This document shows positions 33,718 through 42,484 of a DNA stretch of 62,637 nucleotides, in pieces. The stretch comes from an uncultured Spirochaetota bacterium (lineage in GTDB: Bacteria > Spirochaetota > Spirochaetia > Treponematales > UBA12059): positions 1 to 62,637 of the forward strand of contig CALMRC010000102.1 of the NCBI GenBank assembly GCA_937873275.1, in the 5' to 3' direction. The position numbers and the translations under genes are program-made. Numbering within the stretch: the first letter of the stretch is position 1; each line of letters starts with the position of its first letter. A model generated the notes under the pieces. It did not search any database, was not told the origin of the DNA, and saw nothing but the letters and a program-made list of their open reading frames with translations.

Positions 33718-34386
33718 ATGCGAGAATCCCGCTTCGAAGACCTCGCGGAACAGGTTTACCGGGCCCTACGGGAAATGATCCTCACCGGGGAGCTCGTCCC
33801 GGGGCAGAAGCTCGTGCAGGAAGCCCTTTCGGAGCGCCTGGGCGTGTCCCGGACCCCCCTCCTGGCCGCCTTCTCCAAGCTCGAGAAGGAGCTTCTCGTG
33901 GAGCTCATCCCCCGCCGGGGCGCCTACGTGAAGCGCCTGTCTCCCCGGGAGCTCCTCCACCTGTACGACGTCCGGCTTCGCCTGGAGCCCCTCGGGGCGG
34001 CCGAGGCGGCCCGCAACCTGGACGAAGCGGGGCGGGCGGAGCTGGAGGCGGCCTTCGCGGCCTACCGGGCCTGCGTGGCCGCCGGGGACGCGGCCCGGGT
34101 CCGGGTGGCGGACTTCGAATTCCACGGTACCCTGATGCGTCTCAGCCGGAACACGATCCTGGACCGCATCCTTTCGTCTTTCGCCATCGTCCTGTCCAGC
34201 AACCAGCGGGGCCTGATGAAGCCCATGGAGAAGAGCCTGGCGGAACACGAGGCCCTGGTGGCCGCGGTACTGCGGGGGGACGAGGCGAGCGCGGAGTCCC
34301 TCATGCATGCCCACCTCGCGGAAGCCCGGGACGCCGCCGCGGTCCTGGCGGAGCCCCGACCCGGGGCATCGGCGGGGAGGTCCTAG
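33718..34386 (+). CDS. GntR-family regulator with FCD sensor domain, copy 1
   Basis: Transcription factor of 222 residues. The N-terminal winged helix has VYRALREMILTGELVPGQKL, and recognition-helix sequence SERLGVSRTPLLAAFSKLEKE (about 38-58). The FCD domain carries the metal/ligand-binding His/Asp set: LYDVRLRLEPL, DFEFHGTLM (about 139), and a late His pair in LAEHEALV and LMHAHLAEA. The start at 33718 sits right after the promoter and has no Shine-Dalgarno sequence. Divergent from the isomerase-transketolase operon with paired operators in between, so it very likely controls that operon in response to a carboxylate or sugar acid. Two bases upstream of a second regulator of the same family. 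Confidence 0.93.
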   Translation: MRESRFEDLAEQVYRALREMILTGELVPGQKLVQEALSERLGVSRTPLLAAFSKLEKELLVELIPRRGAYVKRLSPRELLHLYDVRLRLEPLGAAEAARNLDEAGRAELEAAFAAYRACVAAGDAARVRVADFEFHGTLMRLSRNTILDRILSSFAIVLSSNQRGLMKPMEKSLAEHEALVAAVLRGDEASAESLMHAHLAEARDAAAVLAEPRPGASAGRS

Positions 34387-34387
34387 G

Positions 34388-35041
34388 ATGCCGCGCATCC
34401 AGAGGACCGTGGTATCCACGGCGGTGTACGACGCGGTGAAGGAGATGCTCTTCGACGGGACCTGGCTTCCCGGCGACCGGATCGACCGCAAGGCCCTGGC
34501 GGTCCGCCTGGGTGTGAGCCCGACCCCGGTGAACGACGCCCTCCACCGCCTGACCGGGGAGGGGCTCGTGGAATCCCGGTTCCGGGACGGGTTCTTCGTG
34601 CCCGACTATTCCGACTCGGATCTGGCGGACCTCTTCGCGGTGCGGGCGGGAATCGAGGGCGTGGCCGCACGGCTCTGCGCGGAGGAGGCTTCCCCCGGGG
34701 AGATCGAAAACCTCTGCGCCCCCTTCGAACCCTTCACCCGGGGTATACCCCCGGAAGGGACGGAGGAGTACCTGCGGGCGGACAAGGCCTTCCACGCGGG
34801 TATCCTGGCCGCGTCCGGCAGCGCCCGGCTTCGGGAGGTGGAGCGATTCTTCGGCCACGTGTTCCGGAGCTACGAGCACGGCCTGGTGAGGTCCCCGTCG
34901 GAAACCCTCCCCGAGCACCGCCGGATCATCGAGGCCCTGAGGTCCCGGGACGGCCGGGAGGCCCAGGCGGCCATGTCGGACCACCTCCTGCGGTCCCGCC
35001 GGGCCCTCATGGACCGGGCCCGACGAGGTCTCCCGGACTGA
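34388..35041 (+). CDS. GntR-family regulator with FCD sensor domain, copy 2
   Basis: Second FCD-type GntR regulator, 217 residues, starting 1 base after the stop of the first. The winged helix shows VYDAVKEMLFDGTWLPGDRI and VRLGVSPTPVNDALHRLTGEG. The FCD domain has LFAVRAGIEGVAARL, DKAFHAGILAASG (about 135) and LPEHRRIIEAL, AAMSDHLLRSR with the usual His positions. The two neighbours are only moderately similar, so this is not a recent duplication. A heterodimer, or responses to two ligands by two regulators on one operator pair, would fit the two TTGTATACAA sites; both ideas are inference. Confidence 0.92.
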   Translation: MPRIQRTVVSTAVYDAVKEMLFDGTWLPGDRIDRKALAVRLGVSPTPVNDALHRLTGEGLVESRFRDGFFVPDYSDSDLADLFAVRAGIEGVAARLCAEEASPGEIENLCAPFEPFTRGIPPEGTEEYLRADKAFHAGILAASGSARLREVERFFGHVFRSYEHGLVRSPSETLPEHRRIIEALRSRDGREAQAAMSDHLLRSRRALMDRARRGLPD

Positions 35042-35131
35042 GGATCCGTCGGGTCGGCGCCGGCCGCCCGTCTCTTGCGCCCCGGCTCCGCAGTGGCGAA
35101 GCGCGTCGATCCGGGCTATAGTTACCTCGAT

Positions 35132-37120
35132 ATGAAAAGTAGAAACGCCTTCGCCCTCGTTCCCCTCGCCCTGGTACTCTGCGGCTGCGCCCTTCTGCCC
35201 CAGCGGGGCGTGAAGGCCGCGGTCCTGGACCTGAGAAGCCCCGTAAGCGCGGTTCCCCTGACGGGGGAGTGGAACGCGACCGTAGGGGGGCGAATCGCCT
35301 CCGCATCCGCCCCCCTTCGCTCCCTCCTGCCGGCCCCGAAGGCCGAGGCGCCCGAGTCCTGGTCCCTAACGACCCTCCTGCGGGACGGGGAGGGATACTC
35401 CCTACTGGTGCCCTTCCCGGCGGAGATTTCCGGGGTCTACCTGGATTCCCGGCCCGTCTGGGAGCGCCCCGCCGGGGGGTCCGCCCCCGCGGCGCCCCTC
35501 GTCCTGGATCTTCCTTCGGAATCCTCCGGCGTCCTACGGGTGGAGGTTCCCTCCGGCGGACGGTCCCCCGGCGGACCGACCCTCGCGGCGACGCCCTTCC
35601 TCCTGGGGAGTCCGAGGGCCGTGGAGGACTACCGGGGCCTGGTTTCCCTCCTGGCGGGAATCAAGGTGGGATCCTTCGGGGGAGCCCTGCTGGTGGCCCT
35701 GCTCTTCGCATTGATCAGCCGACGGGGCCGGGGATTCCTCTCCCTGGGGATCTACCTGGCCGCCACCCTGGCCTATTTCCTCGTCCGGGACGCCTCCGTC
35801 CTGGGGTGGCTTCCCCTGGAGTCCTCCGTCCTGGACCGGATCTATTCCGCAGCCTGGTCCCTCCAGGTCGCGGGGTTCGCCGTCCTGGGATTGGCCCTCT
35901 GCGATCGGGACCTGCCCTCCGCGGTCCGGCCGGTCCTCATCCTTCCACCCCTCCTGCTGGCCGCCGCGGCCCTGGTTCCCGCGCCCGTCCTGCGTCCCGT
36001 CCACGCCGCTTCCCTCGTCTGGGCGGGTCTGTCCTATGCCGTCCTGATCCTCTGGTACGCCTACCGGTCCCTGCGGGGCGACCGGCGCTCCATACCCGTC
36101 CTGTTGGGCGGAGTCCTCCTGGCGGGAGCCTACGGAGTCCGGCTCGCGGTACCGGACTCCCTCCTCCTGGCCCGGTTCCTGGAGCCCGCGGGGGCCGGGG
36201 TCTTCACCGTCCTCGCGTCCCTGACGGTCATCCGCAAGGTGGGGGACGCCTTCGAGGAGGCGGAAAACCTCTCCGCCTACGTGGACAGCGTTTCCACCTC
36301 GGTCAAACGCTTCATCCCCGCGGAGTTCATGGACTACCTCCAGAAGACCGACGTGACGGACCTCAAGCTCGGGGACCACGTGGAGAAGGAGATGACCATC
36401 TTCTTCTCCGACATCCGGGGCTTCACCCAGCTCTCGGAGTCCCTGACGGAGGAGCAGACCTTCGCCTTCATCAACTCCTACCTGGCCCGGATGGTTCCCG
36501 TCATCAAGGAACGGGGCGGCTTCGTGGATAAGTACGTGGGGGACGCCATCATGGCCCTCTTCCCGGACGCGGGAGGGGCCGACCAGGCCCTTCGCGCGGC
36601 CCTGGAGATGCAGAGCCGGGTCGTGGAATACAACCGCCACCGGGCGAGCGTCGGGTACCGGGCCATCGAGATGGGGATCGGAATCCATACGGGCACCCTG
36701 ATGCTGGGCGTCGTGGGGGTCCAGGACCGGATGGAGAACACCGTCATCTCCGACGCGGTGAACCTGTCCTCCCGGCTCCAGGCCATCGCCAAGGCATTCA
36801 ACATCGGGGTGGTGGTCAGCGAGCAGTCCTTCAAGTCCCTGGAAGACCCCACCCTCTTCAAGTACCGCTTCATCGGCAAGGTCCGGGTGAAGGGCAAGGC
36901 CGCCCCGGTGTCCTGTTTCGAGATCTTCGGGGACACCCAGGACGAGGCTTTCGACGACCGGAAGATCAAGGCCAGCACCTATTTCGAGCAGGGCATGCTC
37001 CGGTACTACCAGAAGGACTTCCTGGCGGGCTTCCATTACTTCCAGAAAGCCTTGGAATTCCTGCCCCAGGACGGGGCTTCCCGGTTCTACATGGAAGTGT
37101 GCTGGCGCAAGAAGGATTGA
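35132..37120 (+). CDS. Membrane-anchored class III adenylate cyclase with C-terminal TPR
   Basis: Makes cyclic AMP. In 662 residues: a signal segment ending in a lipobox-like LCGC (about 16-19), an external beta-rich domain (about 35-165), seven hydrophobic spans (about 180-370, 7TMR-DISM-like), a linker helix and a class III cyclase domain with the metal Asp residues in FFSDIRGF (D427) and YVGDAIMALF (D471), KEMTIFF before them and NTVISDAVNLSSRLQ after, then a TPR-like tail (about 600-655). Both metal ligands are present, so it should be active. The -10-like TATAGT at 35117-35122 lies 9 bases before the ATG, so the mRNA may be leaderless; an in-frame ATG at 35075 lies upstream of this box. 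Followed after 16 bases by the beta-galactosidase gene. Confidence 0.9.
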   Translation: MKSRNAFALVPLALVLCGCALLPQRGVKAAVLDLRSPVSAVPLTGEWNATVGGRIASASAPLRSLLPAPKAEAPESWSLTTLLRDGEGYSLLVPFPAEISGVYLDSRPVWERPAGGSAPAAPLVLDLPSESSGVLRVEVPSGGRSPGGPTLAATPFLLGSPRAVEDYRGLVSLLAGIKVGSFGGALLVALLFALISRRGRGFLSLGIYLAATLAYFLVRDASVLGWLPLESSVLDRIYSAAWSLQVAGFAVLGLALCDRDLPSAVRPVLILPPLLLAAAALVPAPVLRPVHAASLVWAGLSYAVLILWYAYRSLRGDRRSIPVLLGGVLLAGAYGVRLAVPDSLLLARFLEPAGAGVFTVLASLTVIRKVGDAFEEAENLSAYVDSVSTSVKRFIPAEFMDYLQKTDVTDLKLGDHVEKEMTIFFSDIRGFTQLSESLTEEQTFAFINSYLARMVPVIKERGGFVDKYVGDAIMALFPDAGGADQALRAALEMQSRVVEYNRHRASVGYRAIEMGIGIHTGTLMLGVVGVQDRMENTVISDAVNLSSRLQAIAKAFNIGVVVSEQSFKSLEDPTLFKYRFIGKVRVKGKAAPVSCFEIFGDTQDEAFDDRKIKASTYFEQGMLRYYQKDFLAGFHYFQKALEFLPQDGASRFYMEVCWRKKD

Positions 37121-37136
37121 GAGGACCGGAGGACGC

Positions 37137-39137
37137 ATGGGCTTGAGCTTCGGAGTCGACTGGTATCCCGAGCAGTGGGACCGGTCCCGGTGGGAATCCG
37201 ACGCGGACCGCATGAGGGCGTTCGGCGTACGGACGGTACGGATGATGGAGTTCGCCTGGGCCCTGGTGGAACCCGAGCCCGGGCGCTACGATTTCTCCCT
37301 CTTCGACGAGGCGATCCGCGTCCTCGCGGACCGCGGGATCTCCGTCATCCTGGGGACCCCCACGGCCACCCTCCCCGCCTGGCTGGCCCTGGATCCCTCC
37401 GGGGTCCTCCAGACCCACCCCTCCGGCCGGGTTCGGGACTTCGGGGCCCGCCGGGAGGGCTGCTGGAACGCCCCCGCCTACCGGGAGGCCTCCCGGCGCC
37501 TGGTGCGGGCGATCGCGGAGCGGTACGGGAAGCGGCCGGAGGTGGAGGGCTTCCAGATCGACAACGAGCTGGGCCACGAGGGCTCGGACCGCTGCGTCTG
37601 CCCCCATTGCGCCCGGGAATGGCGCGCCTGGCTGGCCCGGCGCCACGGGGACGTGAAAGCCCTGAACGAGGCCTGGGGGACGGTCTTCTGGGGACGGACG
37701 GTATCCGACTTCTCCCAGGTCCCGGTGCCCCGGATCCAGCCGGCGACCCGCCACAACCCCGCCCTCCTCCTGGACTACGACCGCTTTCTCTCGGACACCG
37801 CGACGGCCTTCGCGGACGAGCAGGTCGGGATCCTCCGGGCGGCCTCGGATCCGGGGAAATGGATCACCACGAACCTCTTCCCCGTGCCGTTCTCCCTGTC
37901 CCTGGACATGGAGGACGTGACCGGGGGCATGGACTTCGCCTCCTGGGACAACTACCCCGTCTGGGGGGAGGACGAAGCACCCCTTCCGTACTTCTTCCAG
38001 TCCTTCCTGATGACCTACGTCCGGGGGCTCAAGGAGGACAAGGCCTTCACGGTGATGGAGCAGATGAGCGGGATCCAGGCCCACGTCTGCCTGGGGCACC
38101 TCCCTCCGGAACGGCAGGTGGCCCTGTGGACCGCCCAGGCCGTAGCCCGGGGGGCCGAGCGGATCGTCTACTTCCGGTGGCGCACCGCCGCCTTCGCCCA
38201 GGAACAGCTCTGCTACGGCCTTTTGGACACGGACGACCGGGAGACCGAGCGCATGCGGGTCCTGGGGGACAACCTCGTCCGGGCCCGGGAGGCCTTCTCG
38301 GACTTCGCCTCCGAGCCCGTGGAGAGCCCCGCCTGCCTGGTCTACTCCAAGGACGACGCCCGCCTCCTGCGGGAGCAGTACCTCTCCCTGGGGCTCTATC
38401 ATCGGGCCAACGACTGGATGCAGGCGGGCCTGGACGCGGAGCTGGCCAAATGGTTCGCCCCCTTCGTCGCCTTCAACGTCAACGCGGACGTGAAGAGCGT
38501 CCGGTCCGTGGACCTGGACCGGTACAAGCTCGTCTCCCTGCCCCTCTACCAGATGGCGGACCCCGAGTTCGTGGAGCGCCTGGCGGCCTGGGTGGACCGG
38601 GGAGGCGTGCTTGTCCTGTCCTACCGGTCCGGCGCCCGGGACCTCTCGAACCGCAACGTCTCCGAGCCCCTGCCGGGCCTCTTCCGGGCCCTGGCGGGGG
38701 TCCGGGTTCCCCGGTTCGAGGCCCTGGGGAAGACCAAGGCCCGCCTGCGGGTCGGGAACCTGCCGATCCCCGCGGGAGGGGAGGTCTGGGCGGACATCCT
38801 GGAGCCCGAGACCGCCCGGCCCGTCGCCGTCTGGTCGGATCGGAGGAAGTTCTACCGGGGGGCTCCCTGCGTCACCGTGAATACCCTGGGTCGGGGCAAG
38901 GTCTGGTACGTCGGCACGAGCCCGGACCCCGCGGCGACCTTCCTGCTCTACCGGCGGATCCTCAAATCCGCGGGCATCGATCCGCGGTTCGCCGGAACCG
39001 GAGTGGAAATCGTGGACCGGCGGAAGGCGGACGGTTCCGAGGTCTCCGTGGTCCTGAACCACACGCCCCGTCGTCGTCGGATCCTCGGCCGCGCCCTGGA
39101 GCCCTGGGGCTGGACCGTGGTCCCCAAGCGGGGATAG
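37137..39137 (+). CDS. Beta-galactosidase, glycoside hydrolase family 42
   Basis: Cytoplasmic enzyme splitting terminal beta-galactosides; 666 residues, the usual GH42 length. The TIM-barrel domain opens with GVDWYPEQW; the acid/base Glu is in QIDNELGHE (E144), the nucleophile Glu in TVMEQMSG (E308). Cysteines at about 109, 153, 155 and 158 (CVCPHC) match the zinc cluster of GH42. A trimerisation domain (about 380-590, with GVLVLSYRSGARD) and a small C-terminal beta domain complete the architecture. No signal peptide. GGAGG lies just before the ATG, 16 bases after the cyclase gene, so they may share a transcript. Galactan-derived oligosaccharides are likely substrates. Confidence 0.95.
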   Translation: MGLSFGVDWYPEQWDRSRWESDADRMRAFGVRTVRMMEFAWALVEPEPGRYDFSLFDEAIRVLADRGISVILGTPTATLPAWLALDPSGVLQTHPSGRVRDFGARREGCWNAPAYREASRRLVRAIAERYGKRPEVEGFQIDNELGHEGSDRCVCPHCAREWRAWLARRHGDVKALNEAWGTVFWGRTVSDFSQVPVPRIQPATRHNPALLLDYDRFLSDTATAFADEQVGILRAASDPGKWITTNLFPVPFSLSLDMEDVTGGMDFASWDNYPVWGEDEAPLPYFFQSFLMTYVRGLKEDKAFTVMEQMSGIQAHVCLGHLPPERQVALWTAQAVARGAERIVYFRWRTAAFAQEQLCYGLLDTDDRETERMRVLGDNLVRAREAFSDFASEPVESPACLVYSKDDARLLREQYLSLGLYHRANDWMQAGLDAELAKWFAPFVAFNVNADVKSVRSVDLDRYKLVSLPLYQMADPEFVERLAAWVDRGGVLVLSYRSGARDLSNRNVSEPLPGLFRALAGVRVPRFEALGKTKARLRVGNLPIPAGGEVWADILEPETARPVAVWSDRRKFYRGAPCVTVNTLGRGKVWYVGTSPDPAATFLLYRRILKSAGIDPRFAGTGVEIVDRRKADGSEVSVVLNHTPRRRRILGRALEPWGWTVVPKRG

Positions 39138-39147
39138 CGGGGCGGGG

Positions 39148-39672
39148 GTGGACGCCGCGGACTGGGACGCCCGGGGCCGGGACCTCACGGCCCGGGGGGA
39201 CCTGGAGGGGGCCGAGGCGGCCTTTCGGGCGGCCCTGGAGCTCGATCCCGGGAGCCCGGACCTCCTGTACAACCTGGGCACCGTCCTCCGGGACCGGGGC
39301 CTCCGGGAGGAAGCCCGATCCGCCTTCCTGGCGGTCCTGGAGGCGGCTCCTCCCCGGGCGGACGCCCTGACCGCCCTGGGCCTCCTGGCCTGGGAGGAGG
39401 GTGACGGATCCGGGGCGGAGATCCTCTACCGCCGGGCCCTCCGGACCGATCCCTCCCTTCCCGAAGCCTGGAACAATCTCGGGGTCGTGCTCTTCGTCTC
39501 TGCCCGGTACCCGGAGGCCCGGGAGGCCTTCGAGCGGGCCGTCGCCCTGCGGCCGGGGTACGCGGACGCCTGGTTCAACCTCCGGGACGCCTGCGCGGAG
39601 TTGGGAGACCGACGGGCCGCCCGGGCCGCGGATCGCCGGTACCGGGACCTGTCGGGCGGCGCCCGGGGCTGA
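39148..39672 (+). CDS. Small TPR-repeat protein
   Basis: A soluble protein of 174 residues made of about four tetratricopeptide repeats: for example ALELDPGSPDLLYNLGTVLR, ALRTDPSLPEAWNNLGVVL and AVALRPGYADAWFNLRDAC. No signal peptide or membrane span, so it should be cytoplasmic. The start is a GTG with a purine-rich GGGGCGGGG upstream, 10 bases after the beta-galactosidase stop, so translational coupling is likely. Partner and role unknown; TPR proteins usually mediate complex formation. Confidence 0.75.
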   Translation: MDAADWDARGRDLTARGDLEGAEAAFRAALELDPGSPDLLYNLGTVLRDRGLREEARSAFLAVLEAAPPRADALTALGLLAWEEGDGSGAEILYRRALRTDPSLPEAWNNLGVVLFVSARYPEAREAFERAVALRPGYADAWFNLRDACAELGDRRAARAADRRYRDLSGGARG

Positions 39673-39730
39673 ACCGGGGCGGAGCCGGTCCGGATCTCCG
39701 ATCGGATACCGACCGAAAGCTCGTATTTTT

Positions 39731-39760
39731 CTGACAAGCGCAGCGGCCCGGGTGTATACT
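39731..39760 (+). promoter_or_regulatory. Promoter of the 5'-nucleotidase-type lipoprotein gene
   Basis: CTGACA (39731-39736), 18-base spacer, TATACT (39755-39760). The leader then holds a small stem (CCCCGCG at 39766-39772 with CGCGGGG at about 39788-39794) followed by AAAAGGAGG before the ATG. Confidence 0.65.
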
Positions 39761-39813
39761 GGATGCCCCGCGCTCCGAATAGTCGGTCGCGGGGATTCTA
39801 AAAGGAGGCATCC

Positions 39814-41682
39814 ATGAAACGCTCGTTCCGTGTCCTGGCCGCGGTCGCCCTGATCGCGGCCCTGGTCCTGGGATCCTGCGCGACGAAGTTCGACCAGTTC
39901 GTCGACCAGCCCCTCAAGATCACCTTCATCGAGACCTCGGACATCCACGGGGCCATCTTCCCCTACGACTTCATCACCGGGAAGACCCTGGACACCTCCA
40001 TGGCCCAGGTGGCGGCCCTGGTGAAGGAGAAGCGGGCCGCCGGGGAGGTGGTGCTCCTGGAGGACGGGGATTCCCTCCAGGGCCAGCCCACGGTCTACTA
40101 CTACAACTTCGAGAAGACCGGAGTTCCCCACATCTGGTCCGACGTCCTCAACTACCTGGCCTATGACGCCGTGACGGTGGGCAACCACGACATCGAGGCG
40201 GGGCATCCCGTCTACGACAAGATGGTGAAGGAGCTCAAGATGCCCTTCATCTGCGCCAACGTGGTGGACGAGAAGACGGGCGAGCCCTACTTCAAGCCCT
40301 ATACCGTCGTGATCCGCCAGGGCGTGAAGATCGCGATCCTCGGCATGGCCGAGCCCAAGATCCCGGAGCAGCTGCCCCGGGCCTTCTGGAGCGGTATGGA
40401 CATCCTGGACATGGTCGAGACCGCGAAGAAATGGGTCCCGATCATCCTGGAGAAGGAAAAGCCGGACCTCCTGGTCGGACTCTTCCATGCCGGTGTGGAC
40501 TTCACCTACGGCGGCCAGGCGGCGGATACCCCCAAGAACGAAAGCGGCAGCCAGCTGGTCGTCGAGCGCGTCCCGGGCTTCGACTTCATCCTGGTCGGCC
40601 ACGACCACGCGGGTTGGGACGGCCAGGGCTACGATCCCGCCACGAAGAAGAAGATGTGGGTGAAGGACCCGAACGGCAAGGTGGTTCCCATCTACGGGGC
40701 CCTGCCGGGCGCGACCGCGATCCCCGTCGTGGAAGTCTCCCTGCGCTGGGACAAGCCGAACAAGACCTGGATCAAGGACGTGAACGGCACCCTCCTGGCC
40801 CTCAAGGGCAAGCCTACCGACCCGGACTTCCTGGCCAAGTTCGATCCCTACAAGGCCGAGCTCATGGCCTGGGTCGAGCGGCCCATCGGCAAGATGAGCG
40901 GCAAGATCACCTCGGACGTCGCGATGTTCGGGGATTCCGCCTTCGTGGACCTGATCCACAAGATCCAGCTGGAGCTCTGCGCGGACCCGGCCATGGGTCT
41001 CAAGCCCGCCCAGGTCTCCTTCGCCGCCCCCCTGGACATGTACGCCTACCTTCCCACCACGGCGGACGGGACCATCAAGGTCCGGGACATGTTCAGCCTC
41101 TACAAGTACGAGAACTTCCTGTACACCATGGACCTGACGGGCGAGCAGATCAAGAAGTTCATGGAGTACTCCTACGGCGGCTGGTTCAACACCATGGCCG
41201 GCGCGGAGGACGACCTCATCGCCTTCGCCAAGGACAAGGAGGGCAAGCTCATCTTCAACGCCCGGTACAATTCCTACGACACCGTCACCCGGGCGTACAA
41301 CTACGACTCCGTGGCGGGGATCAACTACACGGTGGACGTGTCCAAGCCCGCGGGAAGCCGGATCACCATCCTCGGCATGTCCGACGGCAAGCCCTTCGAC
41401 CTGGCCAAGACCTACAGCGTGGCCATCAACTCCTACCGCGGCTCCGGCGGCGGCGGACACCTGACCAAGGGCGTAGGCCTGGACGCCAAGAAGCTCTCGA
41501 AGCTGGAGATGGTGACCTCCTCCACCACGAAGGATCTCCGGTACTACATGCTCAAGTGGTTCGAGAAGCAGCCGGGCGTCATCACCCCCGTCTCGGACAA
41601 CAACTGGAAGGTGATCCCCGAGGACTGGGCCGCCGCGGGGGCCAAGAAGGACTATCCCCTGCTGTATCCGCCCGCCAAATAG
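39814..41682 (+). CDS. 5'-nucleotidase/UshA-type metallophosphatase lipoprotein
   Basis: Exported calcineurin-like phosphoesterase of 622 residues. The signal peptide ends with the lipobox VLGSC (about 20-24). The metal-binding blocks are ETSDIHG (about 41-47), EDGDSLQGQ (about 90), VGNHDIEAG (about 129), LFHAGVD (about 224) and VGHDHAGWDG (about 262), the complete set for a binuclear centre. The C-terminal 5'-nucleotidase domain (about 360-600) includes FSLYKYENFLYTMDLTG and NSYRGSGGGGH, which forms the nucleotide pocket in this family. AAAAGGAGG precedes the ATG. It stands alone with its own promoter and terminator. It would release nucleosides outside the cell, which the BMP-type importer at 51975-56795 could take up. 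Confidence 0.92.
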   Translation: MKRSFRVLAAVALIAALVLGSCATKFDQFVDQPLKITFIETSDIHGAIFPYDFITGKTLDTSMAQVAALVKEKRAAGEVVLLEDGDSLQGQPTVYYYNFEKTGVPHIWSDVLNYLAYDAVTVGNHDIEAGHPVYDKMVKELKMPFICANVVDEKTGEPYFKPYTVVIRQGVKIAILGMAEPKIPEQLPRAFWSGMDILDMVETAKKWVPIILEKEKPDLLVGLFHAGVDFTYGGQAADTPKNESGSQLVVERVPGFDFILVGHDHAGWDGQGYDPATKKKMWVKDPNGKVVPIYGALPGATAIPVVEVSLRWDKPNKTWIKDVNGTLLALKGKPTDPDFLAKFDPYKAELMAWVERPIGKMSGKITSDVAMFGDSAFVDLIHKIQLELCADPAMGLKPAQVSFAAPLDMYAYLPTTADGTIKVRDMFSLYKYENFLYTMDLTGEQIKKFMEYSYGGWFNTMAGAEDDLIAFAKDKEGKLIFNARYNSYDTVTRAYNYDSVAGINYTVDVSKPAGSRITILGMSDGKPFDLAKTYSVAINSYRGSGGGGHLTKGVGLDAKKLSKLEMVTSSTTKDLRYYMLKWFEKQPGVITPVSDNNWKVIPEDWAAAGAKKDYPLLYPPAK

Positions 41683-41696
41683 GCCTTTGACGAGGT

Positions 41697-41732
41697 GCAA
41701 CCGCCGCCGTCCGGGCGGCGGTTGCCTTTTTT
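41697..41732 (+). terminator. Rho-independent terminator of the 5'-nucleotidase gene
   Basis: GCAACCGCCGCC (41697-41708), 5-base loop, GGCGGCGGTTGC (41714-41725) and a T-run (41727-41732). A perfect 12-bp GC-rich stem. Confidence 0.9.
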
Positions 41733-41750
41733 AAGAATTACCGCTATTTT
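41722..41750 (+). promoter_or_regulatory. Promoter of hsp20, overlapping the preceding terminator
   Basis: TTGCCT (41722-41727) is formed by the last bases of the terminator stem and the first T of its T-run; after a 17-base spacer follows TATTTT (41745-41750). No CIRCE (HrcA) repeat is visible. Confidence 0.5.
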
Positions 41751-41878
41751 AAGGGTAACGGAACGGACGGTCCCCCAAGGATGCCCGATCCGTCTGCGCC
41801 GCTCCGTACGGAGGGCGCGATCCACGCCCCGCAGGACCGAGACGGTCCGGGGACGATCCTCGCGAGATGGAGGAAGGT

Positions 41879-42412
41879 ATGAAAGGCAATCGCATGTACG
41901 TGGACATCGGGTCCATGCTGGACGAGATCTTCGACGCGGCCAAGAACTTCGGCGAAGAGATGCAGGACAAGTTCGGCCCCGGAGGCCCCGCGCGGGGTCC
42001 CTGGTTCCACGGCCCGGACTTCGACGAGAATACCGACTGGTATCCCAACTTCTCCTACCCCCCGATGAACATATTCCTGACCCCCGAACGCACCCTGGTC
42101 TTCGAATTCGCGGTGGCGGGCTTCGACGAGAAGGACATCAGTCTCTCCTTCCAGGGGGACTACATGCTGTTCTCCGCCCGGATCGGCCTGGAGACCGCCC
42201 CGGAGGACGGGGTACGCTTCATCAAGCGCCGCCTCAAGCTCAAGGACATCGAGAAGCAGAAGTACTACGTTCCCGCGGACAAGTTCGCCCAGGAAAAGGT
42301 CAAGGCGGTGTTCAAGAACGGCATCCTCCGGGTGACCGTGCCTCCCAAGGAGGAGATGGAGACCGCCGAAGGCATCAAGATCGAGATCGTGAAGGAACCC
42401 GACTCGAACTGA
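41879..42412 (+). CDS. Hsp20/alpha-crystallin-type small heat-shock protein
   Basis: ATP-independent chaperone that binds unfolding proteins; 177 residues. The alpha-crystallin domain covers about residues 60-165: RTLVFEFAVAGFDEKDISLSF, an internal DYMLFSARI strand, a loop of basic residues (KRRLKLKDIEKQKYYVP) and the hallmark VFKNGILRVTVPPKEE. The C-terminal tail is short and charged. The start is uncertain: ATG at 41879 (used here) has AGGAAGG almost touching it; ATG at 41894 has AAAGG 7 bases upstream and could be the real one. The -35 box of its promoter overlaps the preceding terminator. A GC stem with T-run follows the gene. Confidence 0.85.
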   Translation: MKGNRMYVDIGSMLDEIFDAAKNFGEEMQDKFGPGGPARGPWFHGPDFDENTDWYPNFSYPPMNIFLTPERTLVFEFAVAGFDEKDISLSFQGDYMLFSARIGLETAPEDGVRFIKRRLKLKDIEKQKYYVPADKFAQEKVKAVFKNGILRVTVPPKEEMETAEGIKIEIVKEPDSN

Positions 42413-42433
42413 GCCGATAGCCGGTGAAACCGA

Positions 42434-42461
42434 GGGCCGCCCGTGAGGGCGGCCCTTTTTT
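42434..42461 (+). terminator. Terminator of hsp20
   Basis: GGGCCGCCC (42434-42442), loop GTGA, GGGCGGCCC (42447-42455), then six T's. It also faces the convergent anti-sigma factor gene, which ends at 42485. Confidence 0.9.
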
Positions 42462-42484
42462 GCGACCGGGTCCCCCCGGTTCCC

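Noticed and set aside
36966-41700. Two very long minus-strand open frames opposite the GH42 and 5'-nucleotidase genes
   Set aside because: They mirror genuine plus-strand genes, show the same low-complexity composition as other antisense frames, and have no ribosome site or family feature.
41761-41878. A CIRCE element for HrcA control of hsp20
   Set aside because: No TTAGCACTC-N9-GAGTGCTAA-like inverted repeat is present between the promoter and the gene.
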